This document shows positions 12,518 to 26,800 of a stretch of DNA of 64,000 bases, in pieces (position 1 is the stretch's first letter; the number at the start of each line of letters is the position of its first letter). The translations under genes were made by a program, and so were the position numbers. The notes beneath the pieces were generated by a model. It saw only the letters and a program-made list of their open reading frames with translations, had not been told where the DNA came from and did not search any database. Source of the DNA: Rotaria sordida (Eukaryota > Rotifera > Eurotatoria > Philodinida > Philodinidae); the NCBI GenBank assembly GCA_905250125.1, contig CAJNOL010000040.1:124001-188000 (forward strand), read 5' to 3'.

Positions 12518-15500
12518 TTAAGCAAAATACATGACTTGAGCCGAATCAGGATGTACAGTTACTGCACGACTCAATTGAACTTGTTGTTGACCATTAGAAT
12601 CACCATTCGATGATTGATGTGAACCTTCATTACTAAAATATATCAAAATAAAAAAAAACAATTTATTATAAAAAAAAAAAAAAAAGAAGATATTCTTTTG
12701 ATAATAAATTCTACCTTTCGGGTTCTCTTTCAATTAAATGATATCGTGCGCGAAATGCAACAAGATGAGCATAATAAGCTGGTGCTGGTATTGATACAGA
12801 ACGTGTACATCGTACATATGTATGACATAATTGATATGTTAATGCTTGAAGTTCATCAGCAGAAAAATGATTATCATCCCATAAAACATGATAATGTGAT
12901 GGTCGAGATGTACCTTGTATACCAGCATGTGAACATAAATAAAAATCATATTCTGTTGGATGAGTTATTGCAACATCAACTGTTGTACCAGGTGGAATAT
13001 TACCACTTTTACCACACTAAATAAAATATGTATATTTTATATTTAATGATTTTTTTTTTTTTTTGTAAATGAGAAAATAAATAGATTAATGGATGTTTCA
13101 TTTTCTTTTACTCTTCTTAGAAAATAAAAATGAAAAATTTCCTTTCTTTTTTTCTATAATAATAAAACTCATCGAACAACTTAAAATAATGACGCACATT
13201 AATACATTTCAAGATATAATATCAATAAATATATAAATACTATTGATATCTTCTCTATGATTAGTTTATATTATTTTCTTTATTTAAGTATTGAAAAACA
13301 AAAAATAGCATTTCTATTCTCTCGTATAAAAATAAACAATACATATCAAACAGTTCAAAGGTCATTCGGTAGCCTTCATTTGTCAATAACATAAGATAGA
13401 AAGCTATGAGTGTCATAGTTCAGACCATTGCATGATTTAATAATGTCGGTTAATGACCGAATTATCAGTTAGTAGGCTTCCGAAAAGTATTAATAACACA
13501 GAAATGTAATTCAAAGAACTGCTCAAGATTCACATGCTCACAACTTCACTGTCAAATATTGCATCTATAACTTTTAAACTTCTATGAAATTCACAGATCT
13601 CTCTACCTAAACAAAGATTGTCAGATGATTTTTAAGGCTACTATATTTTTATGAAAGAAAATCAAACAAACAGTCTTTACCTGCTCTTTTTTATCAGCAC
13701 AGAAAAGACGCGTATGATGACGTTTTTGTACTACAATAAATGTAATACCCGGTTGATAAGATGCTTCAAGACGAACACATGCTTCACGTACAGCCATTAA
13801 TTCATGTGCAAGTACATGTGCAAATTGTCCTTCACTAACACCATCACGATATAAAATAATACGTGCTGGTTTAAAACGTGTTGATTTATAAAACTGTATA
13901 AGTAATTCTCTAACCATAGTTGATAATTCAGCAATAACTTCATGGCGATGCATTTGTATACGTACAGTAGCTGCATATCGTGATGGATGTGCATCCATTG
14001 AACCAACAACCTATTTTATTTGAAAAAATAAAAATTTTTTTTTATTTTGTTTTATATAATAATAATAGTAACAAAAATATTTACAGCAGCTATAGATGGT
14101 TTTGAACGATCACCTGCTGGTGGATGTGTTACATCAGCACCAATAAATATAACTGGTTCACGAAAAACACTTATTGGTCTTACACTTGGTACAAGTATAT
14201 TATTAACACCACCTAATTTAACATTTATTTTTAAACATAAATTTGATAATGTTTGTGGTGTTGTTTTATTAACATTTTTAGCTTGTACACATTGTGTTGC
14301 TAAACCAATTAATGTATCACCAACACGTTTAACTTCAGCATAAACAGGTGTTTTACCAGGTAAAACAACAACAATTAATTGTAAACCATTATATGTTGTT
14401 TTAAGAAATTTAAACATTGGTTCAACTTGTTCAATACCAGTTGCATATTTGCAAAAACATGGTTGACCAACAATTGGCATACCAGCATCATTTGATATAC
14501 GTTGTAATTGTTGTGTAAATGTTCGAAGTGATGCTTCATTACAATTACGTTGTGGTGCAAAACATGCTATTGCCCATGTACGAATTTCAATACCTGTATG
14601 AAATTGTTTACCACGCATATCCCATACACCTTGATTGGGTGTAACAACAACTTTTGTCTAAAGAAAAAAAAAACCAATTTATTTAAAACGAAATGAGAAA
14701 ATAAAGATACTTACACGACCACCGTATTGAATTTTAGGTGCTGTTAATACACGACCCATGACTTCTGTCATATTAGTTAAAATATTAATACCAAAATGAG
14801 TTACATATACATCATTATTAAATTCAGCTTTGCGTACCTAAACAATTATTAGATTTTTACATAATGATTTTGATACAAAAAAAAAAAGAAAATTTCAGCA
14901 CTATCATTCACGTGACTATTCGATAGAGGTCGTGAATCCGATAGACTCTAGTCGTTTTAAGAAATGTATAGAGTGTATGATAATCATCAAATACATAAAC
15001 CTATCTCATACCGTCTAAACAACTATTCAATACCGATTACAAACAATTATATTGCATCGCTTGAACTGTTTGAGAATATTAATAAAATAAGATGTTGTCA
15101 GAAAAGTTGAGCACGCTCATATTTTACGAGTCTAAATATGACAATTTGTCATCAGTCTTAAATAGAGTGTTTGCACTAGTTGACACGTGCACATATTGAC
15201 TAACGATGAATTAAACTCAGTTTTTTTTATTGATTATGATACAATCAATCGTCTGACATATGTCATACTCGAGAGAATATCAAGAAATTATAGAATGTCA
15301 ATTTTGACGAACCACTAAATTCAATCTAATTATAAGACTTTGTCGTTGTGTTTAAATTTCGAATTTCTCTCTCCTATACAAAAATGTTCATTTGTGTGAG
15401 ATTTATTCTCTTTCGAGATTTCATGTTTACAATAAAAAAAAAACGTGATTGTGATAGACATTTTTATTTTAATACTATTCCAATATCTATAAATCTAAAT

Positions 15501-18421
15501 AAAAAAAACAAAAACTTACTAAATTATTAATTTCTTTTTCTCGATCAGGTGCTGAACGTGCTGTAGCCTAAAATATAATCAAAAACAAAAAAAAACATTG
15601 ATTAATAACAAAAAAATAAAAATTTATAGAAAAAAAAAATGAAATAAATTAATAAGAAAAAATAAAAATTTGCATAACAAAGAAGATAAAAGAGACGTGC
15701 TACTTGCTGGTTAAAAATTATCCGAATGTTTCTTAAGATTTTCATTATCAACATTCGTTCCTATCTATGTTATTGTCATTAACAAAATATATATTTATAT
15801 CAGTAAAAAAAAAAGACTTAGCTAAGTAAAATGTTTCGTTTTTATATATTCATCCCAAACAAACAGCGGTTATATTTGCGCATGTGCTTAAATGTTTTTA
15901 TTACTTCGGCAAAAAAGTCTGTTCGCGCGCACAAATAAAGACACAAATAATAGTGCACACGTGTATATTGTTGTGTAAAGTTTTTTTTTTACCTGACGTG
16001 AATCTTGTTGACTCTATAATAACATACAGATAGGAACGATCTCATATTAGATATATTTATTTAGAAGTTCATTCAAAAGAAAAGAAACATGCTTATCGAT
16101 GAGAAAAAAAAAATATATCACTCTACCTCACTCGACTACAAATGTATGTGTATATTTGACATAGTAAAATGTCTTATTTAGACAAAAAACAAAATAAGAA
16201 TTTAATTAAATGCATACCTTAATCATTGTTGATGTTTGCATATCAGTTAATTTTTTAATACATCGTTGTCCGGGAACAATATTACAAACCTATAAGAATT
16301 CTTATTTTTTGTTTTAAGAAAAGAAAAATTATTTTGTTAGAAAATTTATACTTCAAGTGGTAAATAAGTATGTTTTTGTTCTTGACCAACTTGTAAACAT
16401 GGTAAATGTGGATATTGTAATTTCATACGATGTTTTTCATAGAAATATTTAGCAACAGTACATTCAACTGTTTGACCACTTTCAAGTTGAAGAGGAAATC
16501 TGAATTTTACATTAAACAAAAAAAAAATCATTTTTTTTTTCTTTTATTAGTTCATTATTAACTTACGTTTGATATTGCGCAGGTTTTCGTGTTACATTAC
16601 AAACACGATATTTACGTTTCATATTACCACAATGTGTTATTTCAATTTTAAGACCTAAAAATTAATATGAAGTTTTTCATTTATTTATGATTAATAAACT
16701 TAGCAGATTCAAACATGTGCTTAAAAAATGCTATATATTTAGCTGTATCCTATATAAAATACGTATAGGATGTTCCTGAACGCTTTATTTAAGGATATCT
16801 CATTATCAATCAACTTTTTTATGAAAGAAAAAAAGGTTATTTTTTTTAAAATTATTGTTCTGCTGATCTTTAGCTTTTTTTTTTTATTCGAAGAACAAAA
16901 AATAAAATGAAATACGCACATCAAAACAGTGTTTAGTACCCGTAATAAAATTTTCAGCTTGATCGAACATAACATCTCGGAGAAATACCAGAGCGAAAAT
17001 TGAAACCATTATGATCCCAGTATCTCATAGAAGACAGCATCCGGAAACATTAATTCTATGCATGCCTAATAATTTTCAATGATCCGTTCTCCAGACATGG
17101 AAATAGCCTTAATTTCACTATGCTCGTGCAAATAGGTTTAAGGATAACAGTATGAAAATTCTTTTTACCTCGGTGGTGACATCTATATTGGACTATAAAG
17201 TTTTCATTTTTAACGAAAAATATTTATTTATTTTTTTTTTGTTCAAACCTTTAATTTCTTTCGTAAATTTAACTCGTTGTGCATCATTTAATGGACGTCG
17301 TTGTTCTTGAATATCTCGTATATCAAGTACTTCACACATAAAATCAATAACAGGTTGTGATTTATAAAAAGCTGTAGCACTAACTAAAAAACAAAAAGAA
17401 ATAAATATATAATTCTAAATTATTACAATTAAACAATATTAACCATCAATATTTAATGACATTCGCCAATATGATGGTCGGACAGATTGATGAAAACCAA
17501 ACCATACTTCACGACCACCCCCCAACGGATTATATTGAACATCAGGTGGTGAAAAAAATGAACGACCAACTGGTGTATATCTAAACGAGTAAAAAAAAAA
17601 CAATATCAATGAATTTTTTTCATTTTGTAATAAAATAAATAAAGTCAATATAAAAAGCTCAAAAAAAAAAAACTTACTACCTATAAATTCTTAAAAAGTA
17701 TTAAATAAACATATTTTACATAAAAAATTTAAATTTATTATTTAATTACTTACTTCATACTTGGTAAATGTCGCATAATAACATCAAGTGCTGAAACAGC
17801 TTCATTTGGTACAGGTGGACCTTGTCCTTGTAAAGCTTCTTGTAAACTAACTAGACTAACTTGTGCAACCCATTTAATTTGTACTTTAAAACAACGATCA
17901 CGTCCTTCACCAGGTCCAGGTAATGTTACTTCAAGTTCAATACGTTCACGACCAAATGGTAATGGATCTTTTGTATATAAATTTCTTTTACCATCAAATG
18001 CTGGATGTTGAGTATTAAATATATTTTGAAATTTATTAACCATTGTATCAATTATTTCACGATTAACACGTTTAGGACATTTATCTGGTTGTATATTAAG
18101 ATCATAATGTTGTATAAGTATAGGTGGTATACGTATTGAAAAATGATTTGCGCGTAATTTAATTGAACGGCCTTCACGACCAAAATCTGGTCGTGGTGGT
18201 GGTGATAAATCAAGTGGAGGATTAAGCATTGTCATTATACCTGTACCAGGTGGTGTTGATGGCATTGATGTCATATGAGGTGGTGGTGGAAGACCAATTG
18301 CATTTGTTGTTGATGAGCTTGATGAACTTGTACTTGTATTAATAATAGTTGTACCATTCATTGTTTCATTTCCATGTAATGATGATGATAATGGTGGTTG
18401 ACCAATAGGTGGAAGAAACAT
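12518..18421 (-). CDS. AGO: Argonaute, AGO1/AGO2 class, slicer-type tetrad
   Basis: Small-RNA-guided silencing protein. Thirteen exons close in phase: 18421-17754, 17580-17444, 17383-17249, 16654-16567, 16499-16352, 16289-16218, 16013-15993 (microexon), 15567-15520, 14837-14715, 14657-14085, 14010-13681, 13016-12715 and 12632-12518, for 919 residues. Residues 1-75 are Ser/Thr/Pro-rich. The N domain, L1, PAZ (ending before [15 protein letters not shown]), MID and PIWI domains follow in standard order, and the protein ends in the usual VMYFA. The catalytic tetrad is complete: Asp655 in GADVTHPP, Glu695 in RHEVIAEL, Asp727 in [10 protein letters not shown] and His865 in [10 protein letters not shown]. 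By eye it is closest to miRNA-class animal Argonautes rather than Piwi. Three introns (about 590-680 nt) are much longer than the rest. Confidence 0.96.
15993..16013 (-). other. 21-nt in-frame Argonaute microexon candidate
   Basis: Between the exon ending in the Met-Ile-Lys of the PAZ/L2 region and the exon beginning ATARSAPDR lies a 21-nt segment. It has a TTATAG acceptor before it and a GTAAAA donor after it, and encodes Ser-Gln-Gln-Asp-Ser-Arg-Gln. Both neighbouring introns are phase 0, so inclusion or skipping keeps the frame. Canonical animal AGO proteins run directly from MIK/MIR to ATARSAPDR, so this looks like an optional seven-residue insertion in linker L2. Confidence 0.6.
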
Positions 18422-19089
18422 TGTAAATAAAAAAATTTGATTATAGATATTTTGAAACGAGATTTGTCAATAAAATGCTCAAATGAGACAAGTTTGTTTT
18501 TCGTTTTTTCGTTTTTCTTTTTTTATTGAAATAATAATACAAGATTCACATTTGACGAACTATTAAAGATAAAAATAAAATTATGAAGATAATAATGAGT
18601 TAAGATTATAATGAAAAATATTAAAAAAAGAAAAATAAAAAAAAAACAACACACATTTGATCATGATGATGATGGAGGCAGCCAACACATAAGCACACAA
18701 AATAGAATAGAATACAATGGCCGAAGCCATTAATGGTGATTTATTCTCTACACATGCATTTTTATCTTTGTTTAAATAAAAAATTTCAATATGGAAAGAT
18801 TTATTAGAAAAAATATGTTAGAAAAATATCGAGAAAGATTTTTTTGAAAAAAAAAGAAAAGAAAAATTAAAAAAGAAAATGAAAAAATGAATTTATTTTC
18901 ATAGATGGCGCTAGTATTGTCACGCGATTAATATTAATAATAGGTGTTTGTTAGAACAGATGGTGAAGTCATCTTCGGGCAATAGCACATCATCTTTACT
19001 TTTAGTCACATCTTCATACTGATTGGTGTGATTTAGATACATAGCGCTGCTTGTGAATGAGGGCACTGTAATTACAATGAAGATGTTTC
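18422..19089. other. Spacer upstream of Argonaute
   Basis: Presumed promoter and 5' UTR of Argonaute, AT-rich with A-runs. No coding sequence is seen. Confidence 0.5.
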
Positions 19090-20461
19090 AGATGAACTAG
19101 AATGATTTGATTTTTTGTTAGTTTACAGCCTATAATTTCTAGTATATTAGTAAAAAAATTTTCACGTTTATTCCATTGATGTATTTAGTTAATATTAACG
19201 ATACAATCATGAAATGGCGTTTTTCGTCTTATATTGACAAACTATTGCATGCCTATTGTAAAGTGACATTTTCTTTATAATGCATAATTCAATACAATAA
19301 ATTGTCTTTTAGGTAAAACGTAATTTTTTATGGTAGCTTTCCTTCAATTGAGGGTTAAAGAAACAATGTTTTTTTGACCTGAACATGACATTTTCAGCAG
19401 AAACCATCTTTTGTACATATAATAGTCAGTCAGTTTTATTATTCAATGTATCAATAGAGCGAATACTAAAAACTGTATGATATATTCTATTTGAATAGAT
19501 ATTTCATATTGGAAAATTTAAGTTAAAATATCCTTATTACCTTATAAATAGCAGAAGTAAAAAGCTTACTGTAATTCCACTAATAGCCTAAGTGCAGATT
19601 TTATCAAAAGGATAGCTAATTTTTGCACATGGCGTCTATGCACGAATAAATGAGATACGGCCAAAAAATGGTAGGCCCTTGGAAGCAGGAATCTGATGAT
19701 TGGATTCTATGGTCGAATTTATCCAGTTACGCCCGACACCGACTGTAACTGGATAGAGCCGACAATGAGATACGATTATTGGATTTTTGCTTCCAAGTTT
19801 CTACGATTTTTTTGCCGGAAGTTCACGGATTTGGATACTGAAATCATTGACCTGGATGTAGGCATTGGATAAAATTTAGAATAACACGCCATGTTAAGTT
19901 TTATTTCATATATCTTTGTCTGATGAGATATATATCTAATCTTTTACTGATACTACGGTTACTATTTATAACGTAACAAGTATATATATATATATATAAC
20001 TTAAGTAGTATAATTGGTTTTAATTTCATACATGAGAATGTTGTACGAAAAAAGATTTTCTACAAATTAGACGACCAACATAATTTTTCAATATGAAATA
20101 TTTATTCAAATAGAATATCTTATGCCATTTTTGTAGTATTCTTTCTATTGGTATATTAAGCACTAAAATTAACTAAACATTATATAGGAAAACTTCCATA
20201 AAAAGTACTTCTGACCTGGATCACAATTTATTCTATTGAATTATGTATTATAAAAAAAATGTCAACTTACAATAGGCATGCATCAGATTGCAAAAATATG
20301 TTGTTAGCTAATTTTGGAAGAATGAAAAAAAAAACAGCTTGCAATAATTATATTATAAATAGAAGTTAACCAGAATAATCAATTGACCTGACATTTTTTT
20401 ATTAGTCTACTCAAGACTATGACCTGTAATTTGACGAAAACCAGATCATTCTAGTTCATCT
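19090..20461. mobile_element. 1.37-kb full-length foldback element
   Basis: The left end AGATGAACTAGAATGAT (19090-19106) is exactly complementary to the right end (20445-20461). Pairing continues inward through segments such as 19245-19330 with 20210-20285, and 19480-19515 with 20085-20125. It then runs through an inner region about 19665-19830 to an apical hairpin, 19721-19730 with 19744-19753. I see no open frame of note. It lies between the Argonaute 5' end and the 3' end of the fusion gene, and is best read as a non-autonomous foldback DNA transposon. I could not fix a target-site duplication. Confidence 0.75.
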
Positions 20462-20819
20462 AGATTTAGAGATATACACAAAATAAAATAAAATAATCTA
20501 TTGATTGGATATGACAAATAGAATTTCTTTCTCTGTTATTTGTAACTAATCAAAGAAGTTATTTATGATGAATAGAGAATTTCATTAAATATTTATATCG
20601 ATTGTTTTGTTCAATTTTTTCTAATGGACAATTCCTTATAGAGATTCAAAAGGTCAATGTTTTATACAGATTTTCTCTTCGAGAAGGGTCAGCTCGATCT
20701 TCGAAGGAACACTGCTCCCATATTGGATAGAGCATTGCAAAAGATCACGATTAATATCAACAAATAAGTCAATTGTAAATTAAAATAGAGTTTCTCAATT
20801 TATAGGAGAAATCTTTTAT
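20462..20819. other. Spacer downstream of the Trx/NDK/PLAT gene
   Basis: AT-rich sequence holding the 3' UTR of the minus-strand gene. An AATAAA overlaps its stop codon on the minus strand. Confidence 0.5.
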
Positions 20820-23800
20820 TTATTTATTATATTCTTCTAAATCGCGTTTATCAATAACAATTTTTCCTGTTTCATTCGTATAAAATTTTTTGCTTTCTTC
20901 CAATTGATTTTCAATTTGTTGGATATTCATATTTGTTACTTTTGTATTGATATTTTGAAGATCGTCGAATGATGTTTGAAGAGGATTTTTAAAATTTTCA
21001 TTTGATAATTTTGTTCGAATTGAATCTAATTGAATAATAATTGTTTCAATATTATCTCTGTTCGAACAAGAAAACCATTTTGAATTTTTAAATCTTAACA
21101 AATACTTTTTATATAGAAAAAGAATTTTGATTTATTAAATTTTTCCTACTGAAATATTTGTTGTGTATCATCAATTATAATAAGAATAAAACGAGGTAAC
21201 CAACGTGTTATTTGATCAGGTGAACCTTGAATTAAAAAATAGATTATTTTTCTTATTGAATTTGTTTTCTTTTTTCGACATACGAATAAGAAGACGAATT
21301 GTATTGATCTAGAAAAGAATCAAATAAGAGTGAGCTAAAAGTTTCCTAAGAAAAATTTTTGCTTTTTTTTGGTTTCTTTGAAAGTGTTTCCAATGAATCA
21401 AAAGCTATAGATTAGGATTAGAATTTCGTTCTGTTTCTAAGTATTGAACTTAGAAACTATTCGAGTTTTTTTATCTTTTGACTGGGCACTTCAATTTTCA
21501 TTTTTTCTTAATTCTCGTATTTGAAAAATAGACTTTTGGGGTGAAAACCGTTTTGGAAAGAAAGAAGTTCTTGATAAAGTGTCTATCATTTCATTTGGAT
21601 AAAAGCTACAGCTCAGTTCAATATAGCATTTTGTATAGAAGTGTTTGCTTTGACAAAGCGACCGGCACAGATAATTTTTAGCACTTTCGAAAAGAAACTT
21701 ATAGAGGTTAACAAATGTCTACCAGTTCACCATTCAATTTGATTCTTAAAGATTTTTAAAAATTCTCTGACTTTTCTCGAATAAAAATATATACTATTTC
21801 TAATCTCATATTCAAAGAGAACATAGAATTTCCGATCCTCGTCCATACTTTGTAGTTTGTCTGAGACACTTTCAAACAGGAGAAAATGATTGAACATTTG
21901 TACCAGAAACTTTAGCTCATACGTTTCGTTCAAAATAATGTTTTGAGTCATTGAAAAATTTTTCTCACTGCTCTCGAACAAAAGCAGAGACGAAATTTCT
22001 AAGTCTACATTTGTAAAGTACACAAAATGTTGATCATAACTCATAGTTTTTCATTTATCGGAAACATTTTGGTTCACTTGTTAAAATAAAATTCATATGC
22101 TCAATTTTTCAAAACATCATACATTTTCAATTCTTGTTCCAAATGCTTGAAATTTTCCTAAAACATTCTTTTCTAAATTTTCACGAATTGCTAATTGACT
22201 ATTCAATCGCATATAATTTGTTGATATTGTCTCATTTATTAAATTAATAAAAATATTTGGTTTATTCATATCAGATTGAAAATCTTCAGTCAAAATATAT
22301 ATTGTATAGGATGATTCTATTAAGAACAAGAAGAAAAAAAAAGATGCATTTAATACAATAAGTAATAAAAATTTGAATTTCAATCTTTTACCATATTCAT
22401 GAGTTGAGGCTATTATTGTATTAGATATCGGTTGTGATATAGCTGTATGTTGATTCTTTATGTTTCGATTTACTATTATAGAAATAGATTGTAAAATATG
22501 AAGACTTTAAAAATGATTTATTCGATATATTGATGATGAAAAATTATTTTATTTTATTTTTTTTAATAAACAAAGACATATCATTCAACATGCTTCTGGA
22601 ATATGAAGATATTGAGAGAGAGAGAGAGAGGAACAATAGAGATTTCAATGTTGTTATTTTTAGTTACACAGTTAACACTGTTTCAATGCAGTAACATCCA
22701 TACAACCTAATACAGTTGATAGTGTGTACTCGGTCTTATGTCTGGATGAGACATGTCATTGAACCAAATCAATATTCTGCTAAATAAAACTTGCAAAACA
22801 TTTAGATAACAAAGATTCCTGATTCTTATCAGTTGCAAGGCATAAAAAGTTTGGATCAGGCGGTTCGAAAGAAAAATCTCTCTGTGTCGGACTGGACGGC
22901 TCATTGCGAGGCCTGGCTTGTGTATGATTAGAGTTGTGTACAATCAACTTTTCATAATTCTGATTGTATGAAATGTTCTTATTCTAAATATTTAATAAGT
23001 TACATTTCTATCTTATGGTAATATATATGAGAATTCTTTTTTTCGTTATGTAATCATTGATGGAAGCTCAATCTGTCCTATGAATTTTGAGTCTTTTGAA
23101 AAATTTTCAACCTATTAGCGAGTTGAGATGCAAACTATTTGTATAGAAAAAATTGAATCCTTCTTCTTTAGACTATTTTACAAATGATCGAGTTTCGTCT
23201 GATAAATTAGTTTAATTATGTAATGTAATTTCTTTTTTTTCTAATGATTAATCTCAAATTTCATTGTCTTAATCAATCTGAAATATCTTTAAAAATAAAA
23301 GATTTAATCATTCAAATTATTTCTTTTTATTATTATGATCATCTTACATTTGATAGGCTTTCGTATTTGAATTTCAACTAATGGTACACCATCTATTCGT
23401 TTTGAATTTAACCATTTATTAATCTTATATCTAAATCAATAACATAAATATTTGATTGAAACAAAAAAAAAAGAGAATGAAATTTCTACATTTCACTCTG
23501 ATATTGTTTAGATGGTATATGAATTGATATGGATTGAACAAACCACCCTTGTTCAGCAGTAAGATTTTCATGACCTAAGATCAATTTATCAATCTAAGAA
23601 AAACAAAAGAAATTTCTTTTTTTCTATTTAATATAATTCAAAATATTATTTCAATATACTTCACCAATATCAATATCATATAAAATAAATAAATCATGAT
23701 TATCAGATTCAAATGGAAATGATTCATTTTCAGCTATTTCAAGATATTTATTAATAATTGAACCTCTTGTTCCATTGATTGTTATCCATACAGGTGAACA

Positions 23801-26800
23801 TGTTGCTGCGTCATACATTGAACCGGTTACAATATAAATTTCATATCGAATAACTACACAATAAGAGATTCATATTAATATTTTTTACATACCATTCGAT
23901 CGATTTTCTAATAGATCTATTCATAAAATAAATAGTAAATTTAATATTATCAAAAAAAAAAACATAAAATAATAATCGAACTTTCATTCGATGATATTTT
24001 TTGTATATCTGATGAAAGTGTTATTTTAGTTTTTCCATCAAAATAATCTATTGAAAGCCATCGATGAACAGAAAAACTTAAAGAATATTTAAAAAAAAAT
24101 ATATTTTTCTCGTTTTTTAAAATCGAATACATACAAATATTCTTGTTTATTTGATAAAAGTTTAATAATAACAAAATCAACAAACCAAGCAGGTGCAGAA
24201 TTTTCATTATTATGTTCAAGTACAATATATTCAATATCATCAAGTTGTTCATCAACTTGAACAAGAAATATATCACGATATCGATTTTGAAATGGTATTC
24301 GATTTGTTAATGATTTACGAAGTTGAAATGCATAAACACCTTGTGAACCCGATAAAAGAATACTACAAACAAATTTTAATACGATTTCGAAAATAAATGT
24401 TCAAGTACAAGACAGCACACTTAGTGCAATTGAACAGTAGTGATGGAAGTACTCTTTATAAGCAGTAATATTTATCAAGGATCGAGTGATCGGGAAAAAG
24501 AAAAACAAGAAACAACTGAGAGTAGACAATAAATAGTTAAAATCTTGATTCTTTACTTGTTTATGCACACAGAAGGTGCTAGGTTTTGGTGGAAAAAACT
24601 CGAGTTCTAACCTACGAAAATGTGGATTTACAACTCCTTAATACACATCGAAGACTAATACTATCGTCATATATAATAACAAGTAGCTCTTATCAAAACT
24701 TTATTATTATGATATTGATAAAATATCACAGAAAAAATCGAGCATTATCTTTACTACCACCGCTGATAAAGAGAAAGTTTCTTCAAGCTTTCGATATGGA
24801 AATAAGATACCTTCACTACTGCTTTTGGATTACCCTAAACAGATCATCGACTCTGTTCATTTCATTATAAATGTAGTGAAAAATTTTTTTTATCTTTCTT
24901 TTGCTTATTTTTGTGTTATAGAAAATTTTTTCTTTTGTTAAAAATATTAATAAAACAAAAATAATTACAAAATCATACCTGCAATCAGCTGATGTACTTG
25001 CATATTTAGCACTGCCAGTTTGTATAATAATAGCACAATTACCATTAGTCGTAGTCTCGATATCTACAAATGTAAGAAAATCTTTAGAAATAATCAGGGA
25101 TGTCTTGAGAATGCGTGAATTAAGAGGAAGAGTCGATGATTTAGGAAGTTGATTAGAAGATTTTTACTAAAATTGACTGGATTTCGTGAGGGGAGAGATG
25201 AGTTTTTTTTCAAGATTGTGGATCATCCACTGCTCGAAATACTCCTAGGAATAATAAAAACCGACAATATACCTTTAATATCAGTTACTGGATAACCAAT
25301 TCTAGCTTTTTCTTCATCGATTAATTCATTGATATCAAATCTAGATTAATATATTTAGTTTAATATTAAATGAATGGAAATTTATTTTACTTAAATATCT
25401 TATTTCGATATGGAATTGTAACTTCGATATTTGTTAAAGACCAATTATCTGGAAAACCTCGTCCATCATGTGAAAATTTTACCATTTTTGGCTTTTATAA
25501 AAAAAAAAAAGTAAATAAAATTCTTTTCATTTGATTAAATTTATTCACTTACAACACCAATATCTTGATCAATAAAATGAAATATATCAATTTGATTCGA
25601 TTGTAAAGGATGAATAGTATTATCAGCATATTGAAGAAGAAATTTTTTTGTTTCATTTTTTTTACCAATTAATGTAAGAAAAACAGCTGATTCTTCATTT
25701 TCATTATCATTTGTACGAGTATGTACAGCTAATTCATACATGATTTCTTCATGAAAAAAAAAAAAAGTGAAATTTTAACTTAATTTTCTTTTATAATTTT
25801 TTTGTTTACCATGTGATTCAAGATGATATAAATCATTTTCATTATGAATTAATAAATCATTCAAAATAATCGAATCATCTAAATGAACATAGAATAGTTA
25901 ATAAAAAAAAGAAATAATGAAAACAAACTTGATAAAACATTCGAATGAAATGGTATTGGTTTACTTTTAATAAATTCATAATCAGGAAAAAGTAATCGAA
26001 TTTCTTCACGTGCATGTTTATTATTTGATGATGCATGTAAACCATTACGCATTATATCCAAACCATAAATTGCTCGAATTCTTTAATTAATTAAAAAATT
26101 ATAATTTAGATTTTAAATAAAAAGAATTTACGATTCTGGTGCATCGGTCTTTGCACGTACAGGATCAACAGGACCCATTATTTCACGTAAAGCTTGAACT
26201 ATAAATGTAAATTTTAATTATTATTGATTAATGGTATTCATTTTTGTAATTGATTTTCAAATAGGAATAAATAAAATATGATTATTCGAAAACTTAGTCA
26301 AGTTCGTCATTCGTTCTTACCAGCATCTTCTCGTGCAAGAATTATAACTTCACAAACATCACTATAAAATAGATGATTATTAAAAACAACAAAAAATATT
26401 GATATTTCTATCTACCTGCTCATAAATTGAATAAAATCATTAAACCAAGGTAAACCTTGATGTCGAGCATAGAATTGAGTAAGAATATCTTTTGTTAAAT
26501 GTCTTGTTTCTTTAATCATTATTGTAAAACCATTTAAATTTAATCGTTTAAGAATATCATCTAAATTTATGAATTTATATTTATATAATTTTATTGAATT
26601 AAAATACTTTTTTGATTTGAAGTTAAACCTGGTTTAATAATAGTAAGTGTTTGTTGATAGGGAAAAAATTGTTCAAGTTCTTTTCGTGCATCAATAATAT
26701 TTTCAGAACCATGAATTGTTGTCTGAATTTTGATTATTTCATAAGTATAATATTAATTATTAAATAAAAAAAAAAATTCTTTTGTTTACCACAGGTATTG

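Noticed and set aside
11641..12525. Cluster of overlapping short open frames on both strands
   Set aside because: They follow (AC)n, (GA)n, (AT)n and poly-A/T tracts and encode only low-complexity peptides.
14047..14343. 98-codon open frame on the plus strand
   Set aside because: Antisense shadow of the Argonaute MID/PIWI exon (14657-14085).
21727..22044. 105-codon open frame on the minus strand within the fusion gene
   Set aside because: It lies in an intron, its codon use differs from the neighbouring exons, and its possible acceptors do not give a phase that fits. The resemblance of VDLEISSLLLF to a PLAT segment is weak.
24586..24870. 94-codon open frame on the plus strand
   Set aside because: It lies in a long intron of the minus-strand fusion gene, has no motif and no splice partners.
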